Positions 1 to 8,919 are shown, counted from the first letter of the stretch. The stretch is 64,000 nucleotides of DNA from Corynebacterium sp. ACRQK (GCF_022345965.1 NZ_JAKRMU010000001.1:372001-436000), one strand, 5' to 3'. Made by a program: numbers and translations. Notes: generated from the sequence alone by a model not told the origin.

Positions 1-79
1 CGGCAATAGTCTATCGAAAGGGATCCCTTTAAAAGTGATCACTCACACAGGAACTGGCGATCTTTCTACGTCCCTGGCC

Positions 80-1063
80 ATGTCGCGGCACGATCAGGGG
101 CACGTGACCCGCATCGGATCCCGTCCCAGCGAGGAGTTCGCCCGTCCGACTTTCGCCGCGGGTGCGGTTATTTGGCGTTTTTCTTCGGACGCCGCCGCCT
201 CCACCCCTAACTCCCCCGAGTCCACGGACGTGGAGATCGCGATCATCCACCGTCCCCGTTACGACGACTGGTCGCTGCCGAAGGGCAAAGTCGATCCGGG
301 CGAGAATCTTCCCGGAACCGCCATGCGCGAGATCTGGGAGGAGACCGGCTTCAGCGTGCGCCTGGGCTGGGTTTTGGGCTATGTCCACTACCCAGTTGGT
401 TCGCGCACGAAGGTGGTTTATTACTGGACTGCCCAGCACTTGTCTGGTGAGTTCGAGCCGAATGAGGAGTCCGATGAGCTGCGCTGGGTTTCCCCGGAGG
501 AGGCCAAGGAGCTGCTGAGCTACGAGGCCGACCTGAAGGTCGTGGATGCCGCCATGGGTGTGCTGAAGCTGGGGTGTGACCGCCGCGTGCTGTACGTTCG
601 CCACGCGAAGGCGCACGCCCGCGAAGGGTGGGCCGGCGACGATGACCTGCGCCCGCTGAGCAAGAAGGGCCGCCGCCAGGCGGAGCTGCTGGTCTCTGAG
701 CTGTCGGGGTACCGCCCGGAGACGATTTCTTCGGCCGTGCCGGTGCGTTGCGAGCACACGGCCGCGCCGATTGCTCAGGACTTAGGGTTGGAAGTTACTT
801 TTGACGCCAACTTGGGCGATGCCGGGTGGGCTGCCGATTCGGATGCAGCGGTGGATGCGTTCCACGCCGCCACGGCCGCGCCTGTGTCCATGGTTGTTGC
901 CCAGGGCACGGTGATCCCGGGTGTGCTGGCCCGCGTTGCGGGCGAGCACGACGTGGAGATTGAGGATATGCGCGTGAAGAAGTCCAGCACCTGGGTGCTG
1001 CACTTCGCCGGCGACAAGCTGCTGGGGCTGGATTACCTGGCCAGCCCGCTGTCCGTTAAGTAA
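80..1063 (+). CDS. MutT1-like Nudix hydrolase with histidine-phosphatase domain
   Basis: A two-domain protein of 327 residues. An N-terminal Nudix domain is followed by a histidine phosphatase domain, the architecture of mycobacterial MutT1, which hydrolyses 8-oxo-(d)GTP and diadenosine polyphosphates in the cytoplasm. The Nudix box is visible at residues 69-91 (G, x5, E, x7, REIWEETGF) and the phosphatase RH signature at 174-175 in LYVRHAKA. I chose the ATG at 80; a GTG at 35 is in frame but adds 15 residues unlike the family. It converges on leuD with 3 bases between the stops. In Mycobacterium mutT1 lies near leuCD with hupB between; no hupB is present here. Confidence 0.88.
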   Translation: MSRHDQGHVTRIGSRPSEEFARPTFAAGAVIWRFSSDAAASTPNSPESTDVEIAIIHRPRYDDWSLPKGKVDPGENLPGTAMREIWEETGFSVRLGWVLGYVHYPVGSRTKVVYYWTAQHLSGEFEPNEESDELRWVSPEEAKELLSYEADLKVVDAAMGVLKLGCDRRVLYVRHAKAHAREGWAGDDDLRPLSKKGRRQAELLVSELSGYRPETISSAVPVRCEHTAAPIAQDLGLEVTFDANLGDAGWAADSDAAVDAFHAATAAPVSMVVAQGTVIPGVLARVAGEHDVEIEDMRVKKSSTWVLHFAGDKLLGLDYLASPLSVK

Positions 1064-1066
1064 GCG

Positions 1067-1663
1067 CTAGCTGGCGGGAATCGTGCGCGGCTTGAAGCTG
1101 GCGCGCTGGGATTCGAAGGCCTGGATGGCCTCTTCGTTACGCAGGGTCAGGCCGATGTCGTCCAGGCCCTCCATCAGGCGCCAGCGGGTGTAGTCGTCTA
1201 CGTCGAAGCCGAAGGTGTGGGTGCCCAAGGTGACCGTGCGGTCTTCCAGGTTCACGGTGATTTCCGCGCCCGGCTCCTGTTCCAACAGCTTCCAGATCAG
1301 CTCGATGTCGCTTTGTTCCATCTGGGCGGCCAGCAGGCCGGCCTTGCCCGAGTTGCCGCGGAAGATGTCCGCGAAGCGGGAGGATAGAACCACGCGGAAG
1401 CCGTAATCCATCAGCGCCCAGACGGCGTGCTCGCGGGAGGAGCCGGTGCCGAAGTCCGGGCCGGCCACCAGCACGGAGGCGTTCTTGTAGGGCTCCTGGT
1501 TCAGGATGAACTCCGGGTCCTTGCGCCAGCCGGCGAACAGGCCGTCTTCGAAGCCGGTGCGGGTCACGCGCTTCAGGTAGACGGCGGGGATGATCTGGTC
1601 GGTGTCGACGTTAGAGCGGTTCAGCGGTGCCGCCACGCCAGTGTGGGTGTTGAACTTTTCCAT
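1067..1663 (-). CDS. leuD: 3-isopropylmalate dehydratase small subunit
   Basis: Small subunit of isopropylmalate isomerase, which with LeuC converts 2- to 3-isopropylmalate in leucine synthesis. At 198 residues it has the normal length and the swivelling-domain signatures [12 protein letters not shown] near the N-terminus and [11 protein letters not shown] around residues 70-80. The ATG at 1663 follows a GAAGAGA-type binding site and gives the family start MEKFNTHTG; an upstream ATG at 1693 would add ten residues. It lies directly downstream of leuC and is probably cotranscribed with it. Confidence 0.95.
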   Translation of the reverse strand: MEKFNTHTGVAAPLNRSNVDTDQIIPAVYLKRVTRTGFEDGLFAGWRKDPEFILNQEPYKNASVLVAGPDFGTGSSREHAVWALMDYGFRVVLSSRFADIFRGNSGKAGLLAAQMEQSDIELIWKLLEQEPGAEITVNLEDRTVTLGTHTFGFDVDDYTRWRLMEGLDDIGLTLRNEEAIQAFESQRASFKPRTIPAS

Positions 1664-1769
1664 GGTGTTCTCTTCTGCTTTCTGCTCCCCCACCTGCTAT
1701 TTAGTTCGCTGGCGGGGAGGCTCGAAAAAATTTTTGGGCGGGTCTTGTGCGGGTATCTAGCGGTCTGTT

Positions 1770-3191
1770 TTACAGATCCGCCGGGCCTGCAAGGTGGCCC
1801 GTCACGGCGGTGGCGGCGGCAACTGGCGGGGAGACCAGGTGCGTGCGCCCACCCTTACCCTGGCGGCCTTCGAAGTTTCGGTTGGAGGTGGAGGCCGAAC
1901 GCTCGCCCGGGGCAAGCTGGTCCGGGTTCATGCCTAGGCACATGGAACAACCTGCGGTGCGCCACTCCGCCCCGGCGTCAATAAAGATTTGATCGAGCCC
2001 CTCTTCTTCCGCTTGCATCTTCACCCGCGTGGAGGAAGGAACAACGATCATGCGCGTACCGTCGGCAACAGAGCGGCCCTTGACGACCTCCGCGGCGGCG
2101 CGCAGGTCCTCGATGCGAGAGTTGGTGCAGGAGCCGAGGAAGACCGTGTCGATCTTGATGTCGCGCAGCGGGGTGCCTGGCTTGAGGTCCATGTACTCCA
2201 TGGCGCGCTCGGCGGCGAGGCGGTCGTTGTCGTTGGTGAAGTCCTCCAGCTGCGGGATGGATTCTGCCAGCGGCAGGCCCTGGCCGGGGTTGGTGCCCCA
2301 GGTGACGAAGGGGGTCAGCGCGGAGCCGTCGATGTGGACGACGGTATCGAACTGCGCGTCGTCGTCGGTGCGCAGGGACTTCCAGTACTCCACGGCTGCG
2401 TCCCAGTCCTCACCCTTCGGCGCGTGCGGGCGGCCTTCGAGGTAGTCGAAGGTGGTCTGGTCGGGGGCGATCATGCCCGCGCGGGCGCCGGCCTCGATGG
2501 ACATGTTGCACATGGTCATGCGGGCTTCCATGGACAGCTTCTCGATTGCCTCGCCCCGGTATTCGATGATGTGCCCCTGGCCGCCGCCGGTGCCGATCTT
2601 GGCGATGATGGCCAGGATCAGATCCTTGGAGGTCACGCCCGGCTGCAGTTCGCCGGAGACTTCGATGGCCATGGTCCTGAAGGGCTTCAGCGGCAGGGTC
2701 TGGGTGGCCAGTACGTGCTCGACCTCGCTGGTGCCAATACCCATGGCGATGGAGCCGAAGGCGCCGTGGGTGGAGGTGTGCGAGTCGCCGCAGACGACGG
2801 TCATGCCGGGCTGGGTCAGGCCCAGCTGGGGGCCGACGGTGTGGACGATGCCCTGTTCGATGTCGCCCATGGAGTGCAGGCGAATGCCGAACTCTTTAGC
2901 GTTGTCGCGCAGGGTGGATACTTGCAGGCGGCTGGTGGGCTCCTGGATTTCCTGCAGGTCGCCGGTCTTCACGCCAATGGTGGGGACGTTGTGATCCTCG
3001 GTGGCAATGGTCAGGTCCGGACGGCGAACCTTGCGACCGGCCTGGCGCAGGCCGTCGAATGCCTGGGGCGAGGTAACCTCGTGCACCAGGTGCAGGTCAA
3101 TGTACAGCAGGTCGGGGCCGCCGTTTTCTCCGGCTGCAACAACGTGGTCGCGCCAGACTTTTTCCGCGAGGGTTAGGGGTTGATTCGTCAC
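1770..3191 (-). CDS. leuC: 3-isopropylmalate dehydratase large subunit
   Basis: Catalytic aconitase-fold subunit carrying the 4Fe-4S cluster of isopropylmalate isomerase. It has 473 residues. Cluster-binding cysteines are visible in FLGSCTNSR and in the pair [13 protein letters not shown], and the family motif [14 protein letters not shown] is present. The start is the GTG at 3191, six bases after a strong AGGAGA site; the longer reading frame from 3224 would run into the operator. It is divergent from ltbR, with the shared control region between them, and leuD follows. Confidence 0.96.
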   Translation of the reverse strand: MTNQPLTLAEKVWRDHVVAAGENGGPDLLYIDLHLVHEVTSPQAFDGLRQAGRKVRRPDLTIATEDHNVPTIGVKTGDLQEIQEPTSRLQVSTLRDNAKEFGIRLHSMGDIEQGIVHTVGPQLGLTQPGMTVVCGDSHTSTHGAFGSIAMGIGTSEVEHVLATQTLPLKPFRTMAIEVSGELQPGVTSKDLILAIIAKIGTGGGQGHIIEYRGEAIEKLSMEARMTMCNMSIEAGARAGMIAPDQTTFDYLEGRPHAPKGEDWDAAVEYWKSLRTDDDAQFDTVVHIDGSALTPFVTWGTNPGQGLPLAESIPQLEDFTNDNDRLAAERAMEYMDLKPGTPLRDIKIDTVFLGSCTNSRIEDLRAAAEVVKGRSVADGTRMIVVPSSTRVKMQAEEEGLDQIFIDAGAEWRTAGCSMCLGMNPDQLAPGERSASTSNRNFEGRQGKGGRTHLVSPPVAAATAVTGHLAGPADL

Positions 3192-3210
3192 GGTCTCTCC
3201 TCTGTGTCCG

Positions 3211-3240
3211 CTATACAGTTCCACTGGATGGAATGTATAG
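3211..3240. promoter_or_regulatory. Imperfect inverted repeat between leuC and ltbR, likely LtbR operator
   Basis: A 30-base inverted repeat with outer arms CTATACA and TGTATAG and inner TTCCA / TGGAA, the two arms offset by one base. It fills the 58-base gap between the divergent leuC and ltbR starts. In C. glutamicum LtbR represses leuCD from this gap, so autoregulation and leuCD repression from this site is a reasonable inference. The right arm also contains a -10-like TATAGT at 3236-3241, eight bases before the ltbR ATG, which suggests a leaderless ltbR transcript. Confidence 0.6.
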
Positions 3241-3249
3241 TATCAAATC

Positions 3250-3984
3250 ATGGGACACAATACGGAAATTCCCGCAACAAGCGGCATTCAAGTTTTGGAC
3301 CGTGCGATCTTCATTCTAACGGTCATCGCAGCAGAACCCCGCAACCTATCCGATCTGTGCGCCATCACCGGCTTGCCACGCGCCACGGCGCACCGTATCG
3401 CCGTCGCGCTAGAGAAGCACAGGTTGATCGAGCGCGGGGTGGACGGTGCGTGGGTCACTGGACCCGCCCTGTCCGAGATGGCGCCGTCTACCTCTTCTCG
3501 TCTTGAGGACGCCGCAGAGTTCATCCTGCCTGACCTCATGGCAAAGACGGGTGAGTCCGTGCAGCTATATCGCCTCTCCGGGATGGAGCGCGTGTGCATC
3601 GCCAATGCTGAACCTGCTACCGGCCTGCGGGATACGGTGCCGGTGGGCCACCGGATGACGTTGACCGCGGGCTCCGCGGCCAAGCTGCTGGTTGCCTATG
3701 CACCGGAGGCGTTCCAGAACCAGGTCCTGCCGGATGCCGCGTACACGCGCGAGGACTTGGAGAAGATCGCCGCCGAGGGGATCGCGGAATCCTCCGCCGA
3801 GCGCGACCCTTCCCTAGCTTCGGCCTCCGTGCCGGTCTACGGGGCGGACACGCAGAACCGCACCGTGATCGCCTGCCTTTCCATCTCTGGCCCCGTGGCC
3901 CGCATGGGCGAGCACCCGGCAGAGAAGTTCGGTGCGGACTTGAAGGAATCCGCCCGCCAGCTGGAGAACTTGCTGCGGAAGTAG
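3250..3984 (+). CDS. ltbR: IclR-family repressor LtbR (leucine and tryptophan biosynthesis)
   Basis: A 244-residue IclR-type regulator with an N-terminal winged helix (residues about 8-70, including NLSDLCAITGLPRATAHRI) and a C-terminal effector-binding domain. The identification as LtbR rests on family membership plus the divergent position opposite leuCD, the same arrangement as in C. glutamicum, where LtbR controls leucine and tryptophan genes. No ribosome binding site precedes the ATG; a -10 hexamer ends eight bases upstream. Confidence 0.85.
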   Translation: MGHNTEIPATSGIQVLDRAIFILTVIAAEPRNLSDLCAITGLPRATAHRIAVALEKHRLIERGVDGAWVTGPALSEMAPSTSSRLEDAAEFILPDLMAKTGESVQLYRLSGMERVCIANAEPATGLRDTVPVGHRMTLTAGSAAKLLVAYAPEAFQNQVLPDAAYTREDLEKIAAEGIAESSAERDPSLASASVPVYGADTQNRTVIACLSISGPVARMGEHPAEKFGADLKESARQLENLLRK

Positions 3985-4038
3985 CGAAAAAATTTTTAGA
4001 GACACAATACCGCACAGCCCCTTAGGAGAATCACAATC

Positions 4039-4476
4039 ATGACCAGCGAAAACCCCGCAAGCCAGAATCCGGCCACCGACGACAAGCGCTACGACGCGGG
4101 CATTCAGGTCCGCCGGGAAGTAATGGGCGACGCATTCGTGGATGCCGCCCTGGAGCGCAATGCCGGTTCGGATGGCGAGGCGCTGCAGAAGCACGTCACC
4201 GAGACCGTGTGGGGTTCCGTATGGACCCGCGACGGGCTGGCTCGCCGCGACCGCAGCCTGCTGAACATCGGCATGCTGGTGGCGCTGCGCGCGACTGAGG
4301 AGCTGCGCGGGCACGTCCGCGGTGCGCTAGAGAACGGCCTGACACGCACGGAGATCACGGAGGCGATCATTCACGCCTCCGGCTACTGTGGCGCGCCCGC
4401 TGCCCTGTCGGCGATGAAGGTCGCTCAGGAGGTCTTGGTCGCGGAGCTCGGCCCGCTGGAGAACGACGACAAGTAG
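4039..4476 (+). CDS. 4-carboxymuconolactone decarboxylase family protein (PcaC-like)
   Basis: A 145-residue all-alpha protein of the carboxymuconolactone decarboxylase family. PcaC enzymes decarboxylate 4-carboxymuconolactone in the beta-ketoadipate pathway. The family pattern is clear: ELRGHVRGALENGLTRTEI, then IIHASGYCGAPAALSAM. It starts at an ATG behind TTAGGAGA. No other protocatechuate genes are near, so the real substrate is open; the family also contains AhpD-like peroxidase relatives. It follows ltbR by 54 bases and converges on the unknown gene at 4493. Confidence 0.82.
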   Translation: MTSENPASQNPATDDKRYDAGIQVRREVMGDAFVDAALERNAGSDGEALQKHVTETVWGSVWTRDGLARRDRSLLNIGMLVALRATEELRGHVRGALENGLTRTEITEAIIHASGYCGAPAALSAMKVAQEVLVAELGPLENDDK

Positions 4477-4492
4477 CGGCGGGTCGGATGCG

Positions 4493-4852
4493 CTAGGTAC
4501 GGGGCAGTTCGCGCCACTCCACGGTCAGCTCGCTGGCGCGGGTGGCACGTTCGGCAAGAAACTCGTAGAGGTTCTGTGTGCCGTCCTCGATTCCGTCGGC
4601 CACGTCCTCACCGGCGGAGGTGATGTCCACCAGCGCCGGGCTATTCGTGTCGTCGGGGTTGACCAGCTCGGCGCCCCAGCCTCCCTCGCCCCGCCGGCCG
4701 TTCTCATCCGCAGAGAGGGTACGGAGCCAGGCTTCGGCTGAAGTGTGGGCGTCATCACCAAAAAGCGCGGCGCGAACGGTGGCGGGCGTGCCGTCATTGC
4801 CGGGCGGGGTGCCCCAGAGCCAGTCCAGGTTTACGCGATATGGAGAGAGAAT
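4493..4852 (-). CDS. Hypothetical protein without a canonical start codon
   Basis: An open frame of about 119 residues with protein-like composition (LDWLWGTPPGNDGTPATVRA, later LYEFLAERATRASELTVEW). I do not recognise the family. No ATG, GTG or TTG occurs in frame near the expected 5' end; the nearest in-frame ATG lies some 160 bases upstream, inside the divergent gene. The best start signal is AAGGAG followed five bases later by ATT at 4852, a rare but real start codon in some genes. Alternatives are a lost start or a base error. It is transcribed away from the DUF1707 gene. Confidence 0.5.
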   Translation of the reverse strand: MLSPYRVNLDWLWGTPPGNDGTPATVRAALFGDDAHTSAEAWLRTLSADENGRRGEGGWGAELVNPDDTNSPALVDITSAGEDVADGIEDGTQNLYEFLAERATRASELTVEWRELPRT

Positions 4853-4879
4853 GGGGGACTCCTTTAGTAGGGTAAGACC

Positions 4880-5572
4880 ATGAGCGAGTACAAGGACAAG
4901 CGCTGCACCGACCAGGAACGATCCGCCGCCGTAGACGCGCTGTCCAGGGCGATGGCCGATGGGCAATTGACCCTCACGGAGTTCGACGAAAGGTCGGGCC
5001 AGGCGCATGCTGCAACCCAGCGTAGCGAGTTGGTGGACTTGCTCGACGATCTGGTGGACGAGCCTGCGGGGTTGCTCTTTGGACCTGGCGCGGGCACTGC
5101 GGTTGCGCACCGCGCGCCGAGTGATGTGGAGTGGGCTACTCACCAGGCTTCGGACGCCCAACGCCACCGCGAAATGGTACTTGCGCGGTCGCGTTCACTG
5201 GTGACTGGCGGGGGCTCCGAGACAGGTTTCAGCCTGGCGATATTCGGCGGAGTAACGAAGGCGGCATGGCAGGTACCGAAGGCTCACTGGAACTTCAATA
5301 TCTTCGGAGGTTCGGACTTCGACCTGCGGGATTGCCGGTTCAGCGGTCCGGTGACCACGCTGTGGCTGAATAGCTGCTTTGGTGGCGCGGATGTGCTGGT
5401 GCCGGAGGGCGTGCGCGTTGATATGGGTGGCCTGGGCATCTTCGGCGGCAACGAGCTGGTGGTGGAGAACGGCGCGATCCACCCGGGCAGCTTGCCGGCG
5501 GACGCTCCCCTGCTGCAGGTCCGCGGGCTGTCAATCTTCGGCGGCGTGACCGTGAAGGTTGTGCGGGGTTAG
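4880..5572 (+). CDS. DUF1707 SHOCT-like / LiaF-type C-terminal domain protein
   Basis: A 230-residue protein with an N-terminal DUF1707 domain (residues about 6-58: R, then AVDALSRAMADGQLTLTEFD, then DLLDDLV). The C-terminal beta-rich half repeats IFGG four times (LAIFGG, FNIFGG, LGIFGG, LSIFGG) and resembles the cell-wall-active antibiotic response domain of LiaF. There is no obvious membrane segment, unlike LiaF itself. A role in envelope sensing is inferred from the domain only. It is divergent from the gene at 4493, with 27 bases between. Confidence 0.8.
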   Translation: MSEYKDKRCTDQERSAAVDALSRAMADGQLTLTEFDERSGQAHAATQRSELVDLLDDLVDEPAGLLFGPGAGTAVAHRAPSDVEWATHQASDAQRHREMVLARSRSLVTGGGSETGFSLAIFGGVTKAAWQVPKAHWNFNIFGGSDFDLRDCRFSGPVTTLWLNSCFGGADVLVPEGVRVDMGGLGIFGGNELVVENGAIHPGSLPADAPLLQVRGLSIFGGVTVKVVRG

Positions 5573-5723
5573 GGAAGACTTCGACAGGATTATCGAGACG
5601 ACCTCATCCAAAAGAGCAACGAATTGCGTAATCAATCTGACACTAGAGCGACCACCAAAATAGTTTTCTTTCAGCGAAGCCGGGGTACAGGAGCTAAAGG
5701 ACTTTCGCGAAGAGAATGACCGT

Positions 5724-7435
5724 GTGGGCGCCTACAGAGATCAAGACATCAAAACCGACGAAGATCTTCTTTACAATTTTCCGGTCGTTTATGTCATCAG
5801 AGACGAGAAAAGCAGCAATACTAAGCAGTACACCGCTTACGTGGGCGAGACCACTGATATTGTGCAACGCACAATCTCGCATCTGAAGAATACACGAAAA
5901 GACGATATAGACTGGACGAAGCTCAAGAATTCTAAGAACAGCAACCTAATTGTGCTCGGCCATGAGCTATTTAATAAGTCGTTGACACTGGACGTCGAAA
6001 ATCGTCTAATGCTGATGCTCTCAAGTGTAGATGCGGTAAAGAAGCTCGAGAACCGGCGTAGCAACGACCAGCTAGATTACTACACCAAAGAGCGATTCAA
6101 CGAGGTATTTCACGAAATCTGGGAACAGCTCCAAACCATTGATTCGAATCTGTTTCCAGAGCTGGAGAAAATCTACGATTCCGCACTGTATAAAGCCTCC
6201 CCTTTCCACAGCTTGACCGAGGAGCAAGTTAAGGCAAAGCGCGAGATCATGGAAGTCCTCTACGAAAAGGTCCATGCAGACTCGCAAGGCAATCTTGTCA
6301 TGGTTGAGGGCGAGGCTGGTGCCGGCAAGACGGTGCTTCTGAGCAGCCTGTTTTACGACATCATGCAAAACCCTGTAACCACGAAAGACGGTGGCGAGCA
6401 TCAGCTGGATGCCTACCTGATCGTCAATCACGACGAACAGGTGAATGTCTACACCCAGATCGCTGAAAAGCTGGGACTCCACTCGAAGAGCAACGAACGG
6501 GTCTTGAAGCCGACTAAGTTCATCAACCAGACTCCACTCGGTGAGAAGGTTGATTTGGCGCTGATCGACGAGGCGCACTTGTTGTGGACACAAGGCAAAC
6601 AGAGTTACCGAGGCGAAAACCAACTGTTAGACATCATCAAACGGGCAAAAGTTACCGTTGCTGTTTACGACGCCAGGCAGGTTTTGCAGGCAAACCAGTG
6701 GTGGGAGAAGGAACCCCAAGAACTTGTGCCTGAGGAGAAGCGTTCACAGATTCTCTTAAAGAATCAGATGCGGATGTCTGCTTCCCAAAGCACTCTTAAA
6801 TGGTTTGAGACTTTCTTCGAAGAACGGAAGATTGATGGTCTGAAGCTAGATACGAATCATCAGGATTCCAAGGGCTATCACGTTGAATTCTTTGCAGATG
6901 TCGAAGCTATGCGAAACGCAGTCAACAGGAAAGCCTCCAACACAGATCGTGGCTTAAGCAGAATAGTGGCGACTTATGACTGGCCATATAACGCTGCTAA
7001 AAAACCTGATAATGGCGGTTCTTGGGGAGTTTCTATCGGTGACTTCTTTATGCCCTGGAACAGGGAAATCACCATTGACGCTGCGACTAGGCGGAAAAGC
7101 TGGCCTGGGCAGAACAACCTCAAACTATTGGCGAGGTTGGTTCAGTTTATACGATTCAAGGCTTCGACCTAAACTACGTGGGCGTCATTATCGGCCCGTC
7201 AGTGAAGCTCCGCGATGGACAGATTGAAATCTCGCCGGACGAGAGTTTCTTTAGGGCTGCAACCAATATGCGGACGATGAGCGATGGCTCCGGTAAGGAG
7301 GTTCTGTCAGATACGCTCCTGTGGAACCAGCTTTATGTACTGATGACGCGCGGTGTACACGGTCTGTTCGTTTACGCATGCGATAAAGAACTTCGGGATG
7401 CACTCCTAGAGGCTCAGAAAACTATGCGTAGCTAA
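5724..7435 (+). pseudogene. Frameshifted GIY-YIG nuclease fused to DUF2075 (Schlafen-type) helicase domain
   Basis: A composite of about 570 residues. The first part (from GTG 5724) carries a GIY-YIG core (VVYVIRDE..., AYVGET, then the conserved Glu in DVENRL). A P-loop ATPase follows, with Walker A GEAGAGKT at residues 196-203 and Walker B LALIDEAH, typical of DUF2075. At about 7095-7103 the frame breaks: IDAATRRKS continues in another frame as AWAEQPQTIGEVGSVYTIQG and runs to 7435, giving the helicase C-terminus (QLYVLMTRGV). Upstream, the same frame stays open to a TAG at 5661 without a start codon, so the N-terminus may also be damaged. GC is far below the neighbours, so it was probably acquired. 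Such fusions occur near defence genes, but function here is unproven. Confidence 0.75.
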
Positions 7436-7474
7436 GATATTTCCTTGGAGAATCCGAAAGAATCAAATTCGTGA

Positions 7475-7635
7475 AGCTCCCTCGGTTCTTCGGCACCCTA
7501 CATTACGGGTGGCCTCGAGCTCTATATGTTCAAGGAACATGGTTGGGAGCTAGTCCCCAAGACAGTGAGTCTGATAACGGATTCGGTTCATTGGCTACTC
7601 GGAGCGTTACTTGCGCGAAATGGGCGTACCGAACT
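7475..7635 (+). pseudogene. 3'-truncated coding fragment abutting the IS3 element
   Basis: An open, protein-like frame that includes YITGGLELYMFKEHGWELV and ITDSVHWLLGALLARNG and runs straight into the left inverted repeat of the IS at about 7636; the remaining codons to 7681 are IS sequence. It begins after a TGA at 7472, with a possible ATG at 7526. I do not recognise the family. It appears to be the remnant of a gene that once followed the DUF2075 gene and was cut when the IS inserted or a deletion formed next to it. Confidence 0.45.
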
Positions 7636-7659
7636 GAAGCGTCCTGGTTTTCGTTCCGC

Positions 7660-8574
7660 TTATTTAACGCCCAACGTTTGAGCGCCTGATCGTTGATAGT
7701 AGGCGTCCTCCATCTCCTGTGGAGTGATATATCCCAGGGATTGATGAAGTCGCTGGTTGTTCCACCAGTGCACCCAGCGAAGAGTGGCGATCTCGACTTC
7801 ACCGACCGATGTCCACGGCCGGTGGGGATAAATCAGCTCTGTTTTGTCGAACCCGTTGACCGTTTCAGCCAACGCGTTGTCATAGGAGTCGCCAACGGTG
7901 CCGACAGATGGATCGATACCCGCCAAGGCGAGCGCTTCACCGTAACGGATCGACGCATATTGCGAGCCGCGGTCACTGTGGTGGACTAGCCGTTCTGAGC
8001 GAAGATCATCAGCGTGGTACAGGGCGTGCTCAAAGGCCTCCAGCGGAAGTTCATCGGTACGCATGCTCGCCCGAGTCGCCACACCGACGATCTTCCTGGA
8101 GTACACATCGGTGATAAACGCGGTGTAGGCAAAACCAGACAAGGTGCGCACATAGGTGATGTCAGCGACCCACAACCGGTGCGGTGCGGGGGCAGTGAAG
8201 TCACGGTTGACCAGGTCAGGGCAGCCATCCGGCACGTTGGCCCGAAGCGTTGTCATCGGTGTGCGGCCACGCCTGCGGCCGTAAATGCCAGCTTGCTTCA
8301 TCAAACGCGCGGTCTGATCACGACCGATGTTCCAGCCGGCGCGCTGCATAGCCTTCCACATCTTGCGGACCCCGTAGACGCTGAAGTTGTCCTCGTAGAC
8401 CCTCACCAATTCAGGAATGAGCAGCGCATCCGACAAACTCCTCGCCGACGGCGCTCGTGTTTTCGCTGCTCGGTAGCCACGAGAGGTGATGAACCCACAT
8501 TCTGTCTCTTTCAATGTGCGACAGATAGCCTCGACCCCGAAGCGATCGCGATACGCATCGATGTATTCGATCAT
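7660..8574 (-). CDS. IS3-family transposase OrfB (DDE integrase core)
   Basis: The catalytic half of an IS3-type transposase, 304 residues. An HTH_21-like region (VYGVRKMWKAMQRAGW) is followed by the DDE core: Asp in WVADITYV, Asp in HHSDRGSQY, and Glu in DNALAETVNG. The start ATG overlaps the orfA stop as ATGA, the usual arrangement for -1 frameshift production of an OrfAB fusion. It looks intact. Confidence 0.92.
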   Translation of the reverse strand: MIEYIDAYRDRFGVEAICRTLKETECGFITSRGYRAAKTRAPSARSLSDALLIPELVRVYEDNFSVYGVRKMWKAMQRAGWNIGRDQTARLMKQAGIYGRRRGRTPMTTLRANVPDGCPDLVNRDFTAPAPHRLWVADITYVRTLSGFAYTAFITDVYSRKIVGVATRASMRTDELPLEAFEHALYHADDLRSERLVHHSDRGSQYASIRYGEALALAGIDPSVGTVGDSYDNALAETVNGFDKTELIYPHRPWTSVGEVEIATLRWVHWWNNQRLHQSLGYITPQEMEDAYYQRSGAQTLGVK

Positions 8575-8888
8575 CTTCTGGTGGGACGGTCGAGTTCCGC
8601 CGCGAAAAAAGCTGACGCGGTTTTCAAGATCTCATTAGCCCTGCGTAGCTCCTTAATCTCTTTCCGGAGCCGCTTCAATTCGTCAGCCATTGACTCGCCG
8701 GCGCCAATCTCAACATCGGACGAGGCCATATTCGGCTTCAACCAGTCGTTGAGCGTGTGCGCTGGAATGCCGAGCTTTTCACCGATCTCTACGGCTGCAC
8801 CCCATTTCGAGCACTCTTCGAGCTCAACGAGGTCCTCAGCCAAACGCACTGCCTTGGCCTTGAACTCGTCACTGTACTTCCTTGGCAT
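8571..8888 (-). CDS. IS3-family transposase OrfA (HTH/leucine zipper)
   Basis: A 105-residue OrfA with an N-terminal helix-turn-helix (MPRKYSDEFKAKAVRL, LGIPAHTLNDWL) and a C-terminal coiled-coil zipper (LKRLRKEIKELRRANEILK). It binds the IS ends and supplies the N-terminus of the OrfAB fusion. It overlaps orfB by four bases. Confidence 0.92.
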   Translation of the reverse strand: MPRKYSDEFKAKAVRLAEDLVELEECSKWGAAVEIGEKLGIPAHTLNDWLKPNMASSDVEIGAGESMADELKRLRKEIKELRRANEILKTASAFFAAELDRPTRR

Positions 8889-8919
8889 GATTCCAATCCT
8901 TCTCTAGAAATGATCGGAA

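Noticed and set aside
35-79. GTG at 35 as the start of the Nudix gene
   Set aside because: The extra 15 residues lack family similarity and the ATG at 80 gives the expected N-terminus.
1989-3176. A 395-codon open frame opposite leuC
   Set aside because: Antisense to a certain leuC; no start signal or motif.
7178-7435. Separate 85-aa gene after the DUF2075 gene
   Set aside because: Its frame supplies the missing C-terminus of the DUF2075 domain, so it is the same gene after a frameshift.
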